Shown piece after piece: positions 1 to 12,446 of a DNA stretch of 64,000 nucleotides; the stretch's first letter is position 1; each line of letters opens with the position of its first letter. The DNA comes from Asanoa hainanensis (GTDB lineage Bacteria; Actinomycetota; Actinomycetes; Mycobacteriales; Micromonosporaceae): contig NZ_FZPH01000019.1 of assembly GCF_900188485.1 (NCBI RefSeq), positions 1 to 64,000 of the forward strand, written 5' to 3'. A program made the translations under genes and the position numbers. A model generated the notes under the pieces. It ran no database searches. It saw nothing but the letters and a program-made list of their open reading frames with translations, and was not told the origin of the DNA.

Positions 1-90
1 GGCGCAGCCCCAAGGCCCGGCGCAGCCCCAAGGCCCGGCGCAGCCCCAAGGCCCGGCGCAGCCCCAAGGCCCGGCGCAGCCCCAAGGCCC
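1..90. repeat. 18-bp tandem repeat, 5 perfect copies
   Basis: Five uninterrupted identical copies of ggcgcagccccaaggccc fill the first 90 bases, and the array may continue beyond the window edge. Bases 91-237 show no convincing gene. A plus frame reads AQPQGP repeats followed by RPAVRKVVTPFSTSAV but does not stop before the convergent NUDIX gene. A minus frame reads PWGCAG repeats preceded by ATALVENGVTTL. Both are GC3-rich, so either could be the edge of a real gene. In mycobacteria the next gene would be the marP serine protease, but no membrane-type start for it is visible. Confidence 0.85.
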
Positions 91-237
91 GGCGCGGCCG
101 GCCGTGCGCAAGGTCGTCACGCCGTTCTCCACCAGCGCCGTGGCCCAGGCCGCCGCGCTCGCCGCGCACCTCGTGACACGCCGACGGCAGAAACAACACG
201 GCGCGCCGATCGGGACCGGCGACGCCGGTAGGCAGGG

Positions 238-1020
238 CTACGGCTGTTCGTCGGCGTCCGCGGTTGCGGCCGGGGGTGGGGTCGCTGGTGGCAGGTCGGC
301 GATTCGGTCCTGCGGCCATGGGCGGGTCCAGCCCGCCATGTCCAGCAGCGTCGACAGCACCCCTGCGGTGAAGCCCCACACCAGCATTCCGCGTACCTCG
401 AAGGCTGGGCCGATCCAGCCGCTCGGGTGGCGTAGGCGCAGGCGGTTGGCCGGGTCGCACAGCTCGGCTACCGGGAGCCGGGCGACGTGGGCGACCTCAC
501 CCGGGTCGCGTGGGGCTACCGGGTGGGGGCGGTGCCACCAGGCCAACACCGGGGTCACCAGGAAGTCGCTCGCGGGGATCCACAGCGTCGGCAGCTCGGC
601 CAGGAGGGTGACGCTGCTCGGGTCCAGGCCGACCTCCTCGTCGGCCTCGCGCAGTGCGGTCGCTGCTGGGTCGGCGTCGCCCGGGTCGGCTACGCCGCCG
701 GGGAAGGCGGGCTGGCCCGCGTGGTTGCGCAGCGTGGCCGCTCGTTGCAGGACCAGGATGTCGGGGCCGCCGTCGGGCTCCTCGCCCAGTAGGACCAGCA
801 CCGCGCTGTCGCGGCCGCCCTCGTTCGGGGTTGGCAGGCGGGTGAAGTCTTCGGCCCGCGAACGGTGCAGGCGGGACAGCAGCGGCGCGAACCAGTCCGG
901 GAGCGCCAGCTCGCCGGCCGCGGAGCGGCGCCGAGCGCCTACCCCGTCGGGTAGCGCGTCTGGGAACAGTCTCGGGCCGCCGGTCGGCGCGCCCCCGTTG
1001 TCCCAGATTCCGTCAGCCAA
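238..1020 (-). CDS. CoA pyrophosphatase-like NUDIX hydrolase
   Basis: A 260-residue NUDIX hydrolase of the NudL/CoA diphosphatase type. That family cleaves CoA and acyl-CoA diphosphates. The family-specific stretch LRNHAGQPAFPGG (about 98-110) directly precedes a Nudix box ending in READEEVGL (about 124-132), with the same loop length as E. coli NudL. The rest of the N-terminus is poorly conserved and the C-terminus is a Pro/Ala-rich tail. The ATG start overlaps the end of the thioredoxin-like gene by 8 bp, so it is probably translated as the last gene of an nth-tlpA-nudix operon. The same order occurs in M. tuberculosis (Rv3674c-Rv3672c). Confidence 0.9.
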   Translation of the reverse strand: MADGIWDNGGAPTGGPRLFPDALPDGVGARRRSAAGELALPDWFAPLLSRLHRSRAEDFTRLPTPNEGGRDSAVLVLLGEEPDGGPDILVLQRAATLRNHAGQPAFPGGVADPGDADPAATALREADEEVGLDPSSVTLLAELPTLWIPASDFLVTPVLAWWHRPHPVAPRDPGEVAHVARLPVAELCDPANRLRLRHPSGWIGPAFEVRGMLVWGFTAGVLSTLLDMAGWTRPWPQDRIADLPPATPPPAATADADEQP

Positions 1021-1648
1021 CCGGGACCGCCACCCCGAGGTGTCGCTGGACCAGGTCGGTCAGGGCCGCTTCGTCGAGCGCCGTGCCGTTGTAGAGGTGG
1101 ACCACCTTGCCCGTCGCGTCGACGAACAGGGTGACCGGGATGCCGGCCTGCTTGAGGGCGACGCGGACCTGCTCGTTCTGGTCGAACACGCTCGGGTAGC
1201 TCAGCCCGAACTCAGTGACCATGTCTTCGCCGTTGGACCGGATGTCGCGGGTGTCGACGCCGAGGAAGTGCACCAGGCCCGTCGTGCGTTTCGCGACCGC
1301 CTCGACCGCCGGTAGCTCGGCGCGGCACGGCTCGCACCACGAACCCCACAGGTTGATCACCGCCGGCCCGCGGACGTCGGCCAGCCGCAGGTCGCCGCCG
1401 CCGAAGCAGGGCAGCGACGCGGTGGGCAGTTTGACGGACGTGGGCGCGCCCGATCGCGCGCTGGTGGACTCCGCCGGCGGCTTGGTCAACGCCTCGCAGT
1501 CAGCGAACGACATCGCGGGTGGCGCCGCCGACCCCACCGGCTCGGCGGAGGAGTCGTCCGAGGACGAGCGGTCGGAACACGACCGGACTCCGATGCCGGC
1601 GAGCAGGCCGACGACCAGCAGGACGACCAGCGGGAGGTAGCGCTTCAC
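1013..1648 (-). CDS. TlpA-like membrane-anchored thioredoxin-fold protein
   Basis: A 211-residue TlpA/ResA-type thiol-disulfide oxidoreductase. The N-terminus [14 protein letters not shown] forms a signal anchor, followed by a Ser/Asp-rich linker. The thioredoxin domain carries the redox motif WCEPC (Cys105, Cys108), and a cis-Pro region GIPVTLFV lies near the C-terminus. It should act on the outer face of the membrane. The GTG at 1648 was chosen because it overlaps the nth stop by 4 bp (GTGA) and puts the signal anchor at the N-terminus. A longer upstream frame lies inside nth and is a shadow. Confidence 0.9.
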   Translation of the reverse strand: MKRYLPLVVLLVVGLLAGIGVRSCSDRSSSDDSSAEPVGSAAPPAMSFADCEALTKPPAESTSARSGAPTSVKLPTASLPCFGGGDLRLADVRGPAVINLWGSWCEPCRAELPAVEAVAKRTTGLVHFLGVDTRDIRSNGEDMVTEFGLSYPSVFDQNEQVRVALKQAGIPVTLFVDATGKVVHLYNGTALDEAALTDLVQRHLGVAVPVG

Positions 1649-2433
1649 GGGACGTCCGCCGTGAACGCCTGCTGCGGGACGACCGACGGGTCGATGCCGA
1701 CGGCCTCTGCCAACTGCGCTGCCCGCGGACCCTTGAGCAGCTTGGCCGCCTGCACGGGGTCGGTCGGGCCTGTGCCGTAGGACGGGCACAGCTTGGCCAG
1801 GGTGCACGCGCCGCAGGCCGGCTTGCGAGCGTGGCAGACCCGGCGGCCATGGAAGATCACGCGGTGGGAGAGCATCGTCCAGTCGCGCTTGGGGAACATG
1901 GCACCGATGGCGAACTCGATCTTGACCGGGTCGGTCTCGGCGGTCCAGCGCCAGCGGCCGACCAGCCGCCCGAAGTGCGTGTCGACGGTGATGCCCGGCA
2001 CGTCGAACGCGTTGCCCAGGATCACGTTGGCCGTCTTGCGCCCGATGCCCGGCAGGCTCACCAGGTCGGGCAGGTTGGCCGGCACCTCGCCGTCGAACCG
2101 CTCGACCAACTGCTGGCCGAGCTTCATCACCGAGTCGGTCTTGTTGCGGAAGAAGCCGGTCGGCTTGAGCGTGACCTCGAGCTCGGCCCGATCGGCGCCC
2201 GCATAGGCGGCCGCCGTCGGATATTGCGCGAACACCTTGGGCGTGACCTCGTTGACCTTCTTGTCGGTCGCCTGCGCCGACAGGATCGTCGCCACCGCGA
2301 GCTCCAGCGGGTTGCGGAAATCCAGCTCGCAGTGGGCATCGGGATGGGTCTCCGCCAGGATGCGCCCCATCCGGCGAGCCCGCCGCGTGCGCCCGAGCTC
2401 GGTCTCCGCGTCGAAGGCGGCTGTCCTAGTCAC
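1645..2433 (-). CDS. nth: endonuclease III (DNA glycosylase/AP lyase)
   Basis: A 262-residue endonuclease III, which removes oxidised pyrimidines in base excision repair. The helix-hairpin-helix [14 protein letters not shown], the catalytic Asp in the [12 protein letters not shown] region and the [4Fe-4S] cysteines (C..C..C..C around [17 protein letters not shown]) are all present. The GTG at 2433 aligns with the N-terminus of the actinobacterial proteins ([12 protein letters not shown]). A longer frame upstream has no family similarity. It heads the nth-tlpA-nudix operon and lies downstream of crp, as in mycobacteria. Confidence 0.95.
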   Translation of the reverse strand: MTRTAAFDAETELGRTRRARRMGRILAETHPDAHCELDFRNPLELAVATILSAQATDKKVNEVTPKVFAQYPTAAAYAGADRAELEVTLKPTGFFRNKTDSVMKLGQQLVERFDGEVPANLPDLVSLPGIGRKTANVILGNAFDVPGITVDTHFGRLVGRWRWTAETDPVKIEFAIGAMFPKRDWTMLSHRVIFHGRRVCHARKPACGACTLAKLCPSYGTGPTDPVQAAKLLKGPRAAQLAEAVGIDPSVVPQQAFTADVP

Positions 2434-2850
2434 GTGCCAAAGACTATTCCGCGCGTACGACAACCTGGCGCCGCCATCCGCCCGATCCGGAAACCGAGCG
2501 ACAAACCCCGTTAGACCCGAGCCCACCGCAGCAAGCGCCCACCGCCGAGACCCTGCCGCCGCCAACCAAAGCAGCGCCGAAGGCGAAAACACTGCGACAA
2601 GCGCTCACGGTCAAGACCCCGCCGCCCACGGTCGCGGCATACGAGAACACCGCCTGGCGTGCCCGGCCGGACCACTCGTCGCGGACGCGGCCAGCGCCGT
2701 GTCACCGCTCACTGCGGGCGGCCTGGACCCGCGCTTGCGGATGTCCGATCTCCCCGCCCCCGTCACCACCGAGTTCCGATGGACCGGGGACGAAGGCCAA
2801 AGACGATCAGACGCGAGCGCGGCCGAACGAGCCGCGCGGGGTCGAGAGCG
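2434..2850. other. 417-bp gap between crp and nth
   Basis: No gene could be supported on either strand. Open frames here are short and of shadow quality. Mycobacteria carry a small membrane-protein gene in this position, but I cannot see a convincing counterpart. The nth promoter should lie here. No strong hairpin was recognised. Confidence 0.4.
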
Positions 2851-3528
2851 TCAGACGCGGGCCCGGCGGGCCAGGCGCTCCGGGTCCAGGATGATGATGG
2901 ACTTGCCGTCGAGGCGTAGCCAGCCGCGGCTGGCGAAGTCCGCCAGCGCCTTGTTGACCGTTTCGCGCGAGGCGCCCACGAGCTGGGCGATCTCTTCCTG
3001 CGTCAGGTCGTGGGTGACCCGCAGGACGCCGCCGTCGCGGGTGCCGAAGCGGCCTGCCATCTGGAGCAGGTTCTTGGCTACGCGGCCCGGGACGTCGGTG
3101 AAGATCAGGTCGGCCAGGGCGTCGTTGGTACGCCGCAGGCGGCGAGCCAGCACGCGCAGGAGCTGCTCGGCGATCTCCGGGCGGTTGTTGAGCCACGGGC
3201 GCAGCGCCTGCTTGCGGAGGCGGGCCAGGCGGGTGTCGGTGACCGCCGTGGCGGTTGCCGTGCGCGGGCCCGGGTCGAACAGCGACAGCTCGCCCACCAT
3301 GTCGGACGGGCCCATCACCGCGATCAGGTTCTGCCGGCCGTCAGCGGCGCGGCGGCCAACCTTGATCTTGCCACTGAGCACGATGTAAAGGCTGTCGCCT
3401 GGTTCGCCCTCGTTGAAGACAATCTCGCCCTTGCGGGCCTCGATGGTCTCCATGTCCTTGGCGAGCGCCTCGGCCGCCTCCGGGTCTACACCCTGGAAGA
3501 TGCCGCTACGGGCCAGAACCTCATCCAT
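2851..3528 (-). CDS. crp: Crp/Fnr-family cAMP-responsive regulator
   Basis: A 225-residue transcription factor very close to mycobacterial Crp (Rv3676). The N-terminal cyclic-nucleotide domain contains [20 protein letters not shown] and the phosphate-binding cassette [15 protein letters not shown]. The C-terminal winged helix contains [20 protein letters not shown]. The ATG at 3528 has GAGGTG four to five bases upstream and matches the MDEVLAR start of homologues, so the 18 bases of open frame before it are left out. It may respond to cAMP from the cyclase-domain protein encoded at 15.6-19.3 kb (inference). Confidence 0.95.
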   Translation of the reverse strand: MDEVLARSGIFQGVDPEAAEALAKDMETIEARKGEIVFNEGEPGDSLYIVLSGKIKVGRRAADGRQNLIAVMGPSDMVGELSLFDPGPRTATATAVTDTRLARLRKQALRPWLNNRPEIAEQLLRVLARRLRRTNDALADLIFTDVPGRVAKNLLQMAGRFGTRDGGVLRVTHDLTQEEIAQLVGASRETVNKALADFASRGWLRLDGKSIIILDPERLARRARV

Positions 3529-3661
3529 CGCGCACCTCAGTTCCACGAATGGCGCGGAAACCGCGCGCAGTCAGTCTAGGCGTACGCATCGCCCGACCGG
3601 CCCGGCAACCCCCGGATAGTGATCAGTCCATGTGCGGGCCGACCCCGGTTGCCACCTGCCT

Positions 3662-3667
3662 TATCGT
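3662..3667 (+). promoter_or_regulatory. -10 element, leaderless cbiZ promoter
   Basis: TATCGT fits the actinobacterial TANNNT -10 and ends 6 bases before the GTG of the next gene, which lacks a Shine-Dalgarno sequence. Transcription would start at or next to the start codon. Confidence 0.5.
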
Positions 3668-3673
3668 CGTCGC

Positions 3674-4327
3674 GTGCCGTTCAAGCCCATTCTTACCGCG
3701 CGGCAGGAGAACGGCGAAAGTATCCCCGTCCTGGTCTGGCGCTTACCCGCCCCGCTGCGCGCGATCAGCTCTGCCCCGCTGGGCGGCGGGATAGGGCCGG
3801 CCGGCTGGGTCCTGAACGCGACGGTTCCCATGTCGTACGCCCGGGAAGACCCGCAGGAGCACCTGGCCGAGCTGGCCGGCGACCTCGACCTCGATGGCCC
3901 TGGTGTCGGGTTGTTGACCGGCGTCGACGTGACGCAACGGGTTGCCGCGACCGACGGTGCGGCTGAGGTGTGGGCGACGGTCGGTCTGGGTGCACCGATC
4001 ATGGCCGCCGCGGAGCGCGACCTGCCCCGGCAGCACCGGCCAGGAACGATCAACATCATCGCCTTCGTCCCGGTACGCCTGAGCGACGCGGCCCTGGTCA
4101 ACGCTGTCGCGACCATCACAGAAGCGAAGGCCCAGGCGCTGTGGGAGCTGGGTCTCGCGGCGACCGGCACCGCCACCGACGCGGTCACCGTGCTGTGCCC
4201 GCCGGACGGGCCCGCGGAGCCGTACGGCGGGCCACTCTCGGTCTGGGGCGCAAGGCTTGCCCGGGCCGCGCACCGGGCCGTCCGGGAAGGCGGCAGCCGT
4301 CCCAAGATCCCCTGGTCGGAGCGGTAA
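3674..4327 (+). CDS. cbiZ: adenosylcobinamide amidohydrolase
   Basis: A 217-residue protein of the CbiZ family, which hydrolyses adenosylcobinamide to adenosylcobyric acid so that salvaged corrinoids can re-enter cobalamin synthesis. Family features are PMSYAREDPQEHLAEL, LLTGVDVTQRV, the TVGLGAP segment and the late GTATDAV motif. The GTG at 3674 was chosen because the family begins here and a TANNNT box sits 6 bases upstream; no ribosome-binding site is visible. No other cobalamin gene or cobalamin riboswitch is seen nearby, so it appears to act alone in salvage. Confidence 0.87.
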   Translation: MPFKPILTARQENGESIPVLVWRLPAPLRAISSAPLGGGIGPAGWVLNATVPMSYAREDPQEHLAELAGDLDLDGPGVGLLTGVDVTQRVAATDGAAEVWATVGLGAPIMAAAERDLPRQHRPGTINIIAFVPVRLSDAALVNAVATITEAKAQALWELGLAATGTATDAVTVLCPPDGPAEPYGGPLSVWGARLARAAHRAVREGGSRPKIPWSER

Positions 4328-4370
4328 TCCATAGTACTGACGGAGGTGCCCAAGGGTGCCTCCGGAACGA

Positions 4371-4376
4371 TATGGT
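4371..4376 (+). promoter_or_regulatory. -10 element, leaderless capA-like promoter
   Basis: TATGGT (TANNNT) ends 6 bases before the GTG at 4383, the same geometry as the preceding gene. Confidence 0.5.
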
Positions 4377-4382
4377 GCGCGC

Positions 4383-5555
4383 GTGTCTCACCCCGACTCA
4401 CCCGATCGGCGTAGCCTGCGCCCCGTCATCGTCGCCGGTGTCGCCGTCGCCGCGCTGATCGGTGTCGGCTTCGCGGCGGTCTCGGCCGTTGCCAAGGGCC
4501 GCGGCAACCCGGCCGCGGTCTGGGTCGCGCCGACCGGCCCGACCGGCACCGCCGCCCCGCCCGGAGGGGACGCACCCGAAGAGCAGAAGTCGATCTCCCT
4601 GTCCGCGACCGGCGACATCGTCATGGGCAACGCGCCGAACCGGCTGCCGTCCAACGGCGGCAAGGGCTTCTTCGACGGCGTGCAGAAAGACCTCGTCGCC
4701 GACCTGGTGATGGGCAACCTCGAAGAGCCGCTCACGGACGACACCGGGCGTTCGAAGTGCGGTGCCGAGTCGACCGGCTGCCACCAGTTCCGGGCGCCGC
4801 CGGGCTATGCCAAGCACCTGAAGGACGCCGGCTTCCAGCTGCTCAACCAGGCCAACAACCACGGCAACGACTACGGGCCGGCCGGCTACGAGAACACCCA
4901 GGAAGCGTTGGAGGAGCACGGCCTGCAGCACACCGGCGCCGTCGACCAGATCACGGTCGCCGACGTGAAGGGCGTCAAGGTCGCCGTCGTCGGCTTCTCC
5001 TCGTACCCCTGGAACAACAGCCTCATCAACATCGCCAAGGGCAAGGCGCTGATCGCGAAGGCGGCCAAGCAGGCCGACATCGTCGTGGTGCAGGTCCACA
5101 TGGGTGCCGAGGGCTCGGGCAAGACCCGGGTGAAGCCCGGCACCGAGATGTTCCTCGGCGAGAACCGCGGTGACCCGGTCAAGTTCTCCCGCTCGATGAT
5201 CGACGCGGGCGCCGACCTGATCGTCGGCCACGGCCCGCACGTGCTGCGCGCGATGGAGTTCTACAAGGGCCGGCTGATCGCCTACAGCCTGGGCAACTTC
5301 GCCGGTGGTGGCGGCACGCTCAACAACAGCGGCCCGCTCGGCCTCGGCGCGGTGCTCAAGGTCGAGCTCAACCCGGACGGCTCCTGGGTCGGCGGCAAGC
5401 TGGTCTCCACGCGGATGAACAGCGCCGGCAAGCCCGTCACCGACCCCGACGACGACAGCCTGACGATGATCGCCGAGCTGACGGGGCAGGACTTCCCGCG
5501 CACCGGCGCCGAGTTCGACGACGAGACCGGCAAGATCAACCCGCCGGACGCGTAA
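4383..5555 (+). CDS. CapA-family metallophosphatase-like protein
   Basis: A 390-residue membrane-anchored protein of the CapA/PgsA (poly-gamma-glutamate or capsule synthesis) family, which has a calcineurin-like metallophosphoesterase fold. There is one N-terminal membrane segment (about 15-36) and a short Pro/Thr linker. The catalytic-like domain follows, with SATGDIVMGN, VMGNLEEPL, NQANNHGNDYG, VVQVHMGAE and GHGPHVLRAMEFYKGRLIAYSLGNF. The HxxH-type metal ligands of the family are present. The domain should face outside. The real substrate is unknown in actinobacteria; no other capsule or polyglutamate gene is adjacent. The start was set by the leaderless -10. Confidence 0.85.
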   Translation: MSHPDSPDRRSLRPVIVAGVAVAALIGVGFAAVSAVAKGRGNPAAVWVAPTGPTGTAAPPGGDAPEEQKSISLSATGDIVMGNAPNRLPSNGGKGFFDGVQKDLVADLVMGNLEEPLTDDTGRSKCGAESTGCHQFRAPPGYAKHLKDAGFQLLNQANNHGNDYGPAGYENTQEALEEHGLQHTGAVDQITVADVKGVKVAVVGFSSYPWNNSLINIAKGKALIAKAAKQADIVVVQVHMGAEGSGKTRVKPGTEMFLGENRGDPVKFSRSMIDAGADLIVGHGPHVLRAMEFYKGRLIAYSLGNFAGGGGTLNNSGPLGLGAVLKVELNPDGSWVGGKLVSTRMNSAGKPVTDPDDDSLTMIAELTGQDFPRTGAEFDDETGKINPPDA

Positions 5556-5594
5556 GAGCCCACAAAAGCCACAAAACGGATAAAAGCAGAGACA

Positions 5595-5620
5595 AAACAA
5601 TCAGGCTTGACTGTTTGTTT
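5595..5620 (+). promoter_or_regulatory. 26-bp palindrome, likely TetR operator
   Basis: Half-sites aaacaatcaggc and gactgtttgttt match in 10 of 12 positions around a 2-base centre. TTGACT at 5607-5612 within it resembles a -35. It lies 21 bases before the TetR start, in an unusually AT-rich stretch (5556-5620), so autoregulation and control of the downstream operon are likely. Confidence 0.6.
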
Positions 5621-5641
5621 CGGCGCCGCCATGCTCAGGAA

Positions 5642-6232
5642 ATGCGGACCCCGCAGCAGGAGCGCAGCCGGGTGACCCAGGCCCGCCTCCTGGACGCGGC
5701 CGTCGACAGCCTGGTCGAGCTGGGCTGGGCGGGCACCACGACGACCGTGGTCGCCGAGCGGGCGGGCGTCTCCCGGGGTGCCCAACTGCACCACTACCCG
5801 ACCAAGGCGACCCTGGTCATGGCCGCCGTCGAGCACCTCGCCGACCGCCGCGCCGCCGAGATCCGCGCCGAGGCGGCCAGCCTGCCGGCGGGCGCGCAAC
5901 GGGTCGACCGGGTGATCGACATGCTCGCCGCGGTGTTCACCGGCCCGCTCTACGCCGCCGCCCTCGAGGTCTGGGTCGCCGCCCGCACCGACCCGGAGCT
6001 CCGCACCGCGCTCGTGCCGGTCGAGGCCCGGGTCGGCCGTGAGCTGCACCGGCTCACCGTCGAGCTGCTCGGCGCCGACGAACGCCGCCCCGGCGTCCGT
6101 GAGTCCGTGCAGGCGACCCTCGACCTGATGCGCGGCCTGGGCGTGGCCAATCTGCTCTCCGACGACGCCGCGCGGCGCACCGCCCTGCTCCGCGAGTGGA
6201 AGCGCCACCTCGCCGACGTGATCCGCGACTGA
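5642..6232 (+). CDS. TetR-family regulator of the acyl-CoA operon
   Basis: A 196-residue TetR-family repressor. The N-terminal helix-turn-helix (about 10-55) reads LLDAAVDSLVELGWAGTTTT then AERAGVSRGAQLHHYPTKATL. The C-terminal part is the helical ligand domain. The ATG at 5642 follows an AGGA. An earlier ATG would add nine residues but overlaps the operator-like palindrome. It is followed 10 bases later by the catabolic genes on the same strand, so it most likely controls them in response to an acyl-CoA or the substrate (inference). Confidence 0.88.
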   Translation: MRTPQQERSRVTQARLLDAAVDSLVELGWAGTTTTVVAERAGVSRGAQLHHYPTKATLVMAAVEHLADRRAAEIRAEAASLPAGAQRVDRVIDMLAAVFTGPLYAAALEVWVAARTDPELRTALVPVEARVGRELHRLTVELLGADERRPGVRESVQATLDLMRGLGVANLLSDDAARRTALLREWKRHLADVIRD

Positions 6233-6242
6233 AGGAGGACCA

Positions 6243-7025
6243 GTGGTCGAGCTCGCCGCCCTGCTCACGGATCTCGACGCCGAGACCGCCGAGCTCGACG
6301 CGCTGATAACAAACCGGCCAGCGAGCGACTGGGACCGGCCGACACCCAGCGCCGGCTGGACCGTCGCGCACCAGATCGCCCACCTGGCCTGGACCGACCA
6401 CGCCGCATTGCTGGCCACAACCGACGACGCCCAGTTCGTCGCCCTGCTCGCACCGCTCGCCGACGACCCCGACCGGATCGCCGACCAGGGAGCCGAGGAC
6501 TTCCTGGCGCCGCCCGACGAGTTGCGGCAACGCTGGCTGGCCGGCCATCGCGACCTGGTCGAGGCACTGCGGGCCGCGCCGCCGGGCAAGCGCATCCCGT
6601 GGTTCGGCAACCTGCTCGCGCCACAGTCGATGGTCACCGCCCGGTTGATGGAGACCTGGGCGCACGGCCTCGACATCGCCGACGCGCTCGGGGTCACCCG
6701 GCAACACACCGACCGGCTCCGACACGTCGCCTTCCTCGGCTTCCGTACCCTCGGCCACTCGTTCCTCGCCCACGGCCGGGCCGTACCCACAGACCCGGTC
6801 CGGGTGGAGCTCGTCGCCCCCGATGGCACCGTATGGGCCTTCGGCCCAGAAGGGGCGAAAGACCGGTTGACCGGCCCCGCCGTCGACTTCTGCATGCTGG
6901 TCACCCAGCGCCGACACCCCGACGACCTGGCCCTGGAAACCACCGGCCCCGTCGCGGCCGAATGGCTCAAGGTCGCCCAGGCCTTCGCGGGCCCGCCCGG
7001 CGCCAAACGGGAGCCCGTCGCATGA
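6243..7025 (+). CDS. TIGR03084-family DinB-like metal-binding protein
   Basis: A 260-residue protein of the TIGR03084 family, related to mycothiol-dependent maleylpyruvate isomerase/DinB four-helix bundles. Metal ligands are expected at His43 and His47 (GWTVAHQIAHLAW) and at the His of ETWAHGLDIADALG (about 140). The GTG has a strong GGAGGA upstream, and the stop overlaps the next ATG by 4 bp. The family is repeatedly found next to AtuA-like and acyl-CoA carboxylase genes, but its reaction is not established. An isomerase, thiol-transferase or hydrolase role is possible. Confidence 0.85.
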   Translation: MVELAALLTDLDAETAELDALITNRPASDWDRPTPSAGWTVAHQIAHLAWTDHAALLATTDDAQFVALLAPLADDPDRIADQGAEDFLAPPDELRQRWLAGHRDLVEALRAAPPGKRIPWFGNLLAPQSMVTARLMETWAHGLDIADALGVTRQHTDRLRHVAFLGFRTLGHSFLAHGRAVPTDPVRVELVAPDGTVWAFGPEGAKDRLTGPAVDFCMLVTQRRHPDDLALETTGPVAAEWLKVAQAFAGPPGAKREPVA

Positions 7026-8698
7026 TCCGCATCGGCAACGCGTCCGGCTTCTACGGCGACCGGTTCACCGCCTGGCGGGAGATGCTCGACGGCGGCGACC
7101 TCGACGTGTTGACCGGCGACTACCTGGCCGAGCTGACCATGCTGATCCTCGGCCGCGACCGGGCGCGCGATCCGGCCCTCGGCTACGCCAAGACCTTCCT
7201 GCGCCAGCTCGACGGCATCCTCGGCACTGCCCTGGACAAGGGCGTCAAGCTGGTCACCAACGCCGGCGGCCTCCATCCCGCCGGCCTCGCCCAGGCCATC
7301 AGGACCCTGGCCGAAGAGCGCGGGCACAAACCCCGCATCGGGTACGTCGAAGGCGACGCCCTGCTGCGCCCGGACGCGCTGACCGCCAACGCGTACCTGG
7401 GCGCGTTCGGGATCGCCGCCTGCCTCGACGCCGGGGCCGACATCGTGGTCACCGGCCGGGTCACCGACGCCGCGCTGGTAATCGGCCCGGCGGCGGCCCA
7501 CTACGGTTGGGCGCGCGACGACTTCGACGCGCTGGCCGGTGCCACCGTGGCCGGGCACGTGATCGAGTGCGGCGCCCAGGCGACGGGTGGCAACTTCAGC
7601 TTCTTCAGGGAGCTGCCCGACGGCGCCCGCCGCCCCGGCTTCCCGATCGCGGAGATCGCCGAAGACGGCAGCTCCGTGATCACCAAGCACCCCGGCACCG
7701 GCGGAGCGGTCACCGTCGAGACGGTCACCGCGCAGCTGCTCTACGAGATCGACTCCCCCGCCTACCTCGGCCCGGATGTGGTCACCCGGTTGGACACGGT
7801 CCACCTGCGCCAGCAGGGCCCGGACCGGGTCGCCGTCACCGGGGTGCGGGGGGCGCCGCCGCCGCCCACCCTCAAGGTCGGCGTCGCCAACCTCGGCGGC
7901 TTCCGCAACTCGATGACCTTCGTCCTCTGTGGGCTCGACATCGAGGCCAAGGCAGCGTTGGTCCGCGGGCAGCTCGAGGACGCGGTCGGCAAGGAGGGCC
8001 TGGAGTTCACCCTGGCCCGCACCGACCACCCCGACGCCGTCGACACCGAGGCGGCCAGCGCCCTGCTGCACGTACACCTGAAGGACCAGGACCCGAAGCG
8101 GGCCGGGCGGGCGTTCTCGGCCGCCGCGGTGGAGCTCGCGCTGGCCTCCTATCCGGGTTGCACCTTGACCACCCCGCCGGGTGACGCCACCCCGTTCGGC
8201 GTGTTCACCGCCGACACCGTGGCCCAGGACGGCGTCAACCACACGGCCGTGCTGCCCGACGGCCAGCGCGTGACCATCCGCCCGCCGGCGCGCACCGCGA
8301 CCTGGCAACCGGTGCGGCAACAACCGGACGCGCCGGCGCAACCAGGCCCGACCACGAAAGCGCCGCTGGGCCGCGTGCTCGGCGCCCGCTCCGGTGACAA
8401 GGGCGGCGACGCGAACCTCGGGGTCTGGGCCCGCACCGACGCGGCCGCCGCCTGGCTGCTCGGCTGGCTGACCACGGACCGGCTCGAGGAGCTGCTGCCG
8501 GAGACGGCGCCATTGACCGTCGAGCGGCACGTACTGCCCAACCTGCGGGCGGTCAACTTCGTCATCCGCGGTCTGCTGGGCGAGGGCGTCGCCGCCTCGA
8601 CCCGCTTCGACCCGCAGGGCAAGGCGCTGGGTGAGCTGCTCCGCGCCCGGGTCGCCGAGGTGCCGACCGCCCTGCTCGACGGCGGTGGCCCGACGTGA
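7022..8698 (+). CDS. AtuA-like (DUF1446) protein
   Basis: A 558-residue acyclic-terpene-utilisation AtuA-family protein. The N-terminal DUF1446 domain (to about 440) holds IGNASGFYGDR, TNAGGLHPAGLA, GYVEGDALL and VTGRVTDAALVIGPAA. The C-terminal AtuA-like ferredoxin-fold-type domain begins at VLGARSGDKGGDANLG. AtuA is needed for citronellol/geraniol catabolism in Pseudomonas, but its chemistry is unknown. Here it sits between the TIGR03084 gene and the acyl-CoA carboxylase. Its stop forms TGATG with a 28-codon frame that bridges to the carboxylase gene. Confidence 0.87.
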   Translation: MIRIGNASGFYGDRFTAWREMLDGGDLDVLTGDYLAELTMLILGRDRARDPALGYAKTFLRQLDGILGTALDKGVKLVTNAGGLHPAGLAQAIRTLAEERGHKPRIGYVEGDALLRPDALTANAYLGAFGIAACLDAGADIVVTGRVTDAALVIGPAAAHYGWARDDFDALAGATVAGHVIECGAQATGGNFSFFRELPDGARRPGFPIAEIAEDGSSVITKHPGTGGAVTVETVTAQLLYEIDSPAYLGPDVVTRLDTVHLRQQGPDRVAVTGVRGAPPPPTLKVGVANLGGFRNSMTFVLCGLDIEAKAALVRGQLEDAVGKEGLEFTLARTDHPDAVDTEAASALLHVHLKDQDPKRAGRAFSAAAVELALASYPGCTLTTPPGDATPFGVFTADTVAQDGVNHTAVLPDGQRVTIRPPARTATWQPVRQQPDAPAQPGPTTKAPLGRVLGARSGDKGGDANLGVWARTDAAAAWLLGWLTTDRLEELLPETAPLTVERHVLPNLRAVNFVIRGLLGEGVAASTRFDPQGKALGELLRARVAEVPTALLDGGGPT

Positions 8699-8780
8699 TG
8701 CATGACAACCACCGTGTCGAGTCCGGCGAGACGCTCGTTACGGAGGTGGCAATGGCCAAGGACGCCGGTGAGGGGTGCGC

Positions 8781-8784
<4 letters not shown>
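8698..8784 (+). CDS. 28-residue coupling ORF (unrecognised)
   Basis: A 28-codon frame starts in the TGATG that ends the AtuA-like gene and stops in the GTGA that starts the carboxylase gene. The two real genes are thus joined without an untranslated gap. A strong GGAGGTG at 8742-8748 sits before an internal ATG (8752), from which only MAKDAGEGCA would be made. I recognise no family. It could be a genuine microprotein, a translational-coupling device, or chance. It is too short to be the usual carboxylase epsilon subunit. Confidence 0.4.
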
Positions 8785-10382
<1,598 letters not shown>

Positions 10383-10392
10383 GGGCTCGCGC

Positions 10393-12417
<2,025 letters not shown>

Positions 12418-12446
12418 ACCACTGCGAGAGTCGGAGGCCACCCCTC

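Noticed and set aside
1-90. CRISPR-like array
   Set aside because: The repeats are directly adjacent with no spacers and are only 18 bases long; no cas genes are present.
1-237. Start of a marP-like serine protease expected from synteny
   Set aside because: No minus-strand frame here shows the membrane helices of that family; the evidence is only positional.
3529-3673. Cobalamin riboswitch before cbiZ
   Set aside because: The crp-cbiZ gap is 145 bases and shared with the divergent crp promoter. No B12-box-like sequence was seen, and cbiZ appears leaderless.
5282-8530. A 1082-codon open frame on the minus strand
   Set aside because: It is antisense to capA, tetR, TIGR03084 and atuA-like genes, all of which have clear families. 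High GC keeps the opposite frame open.
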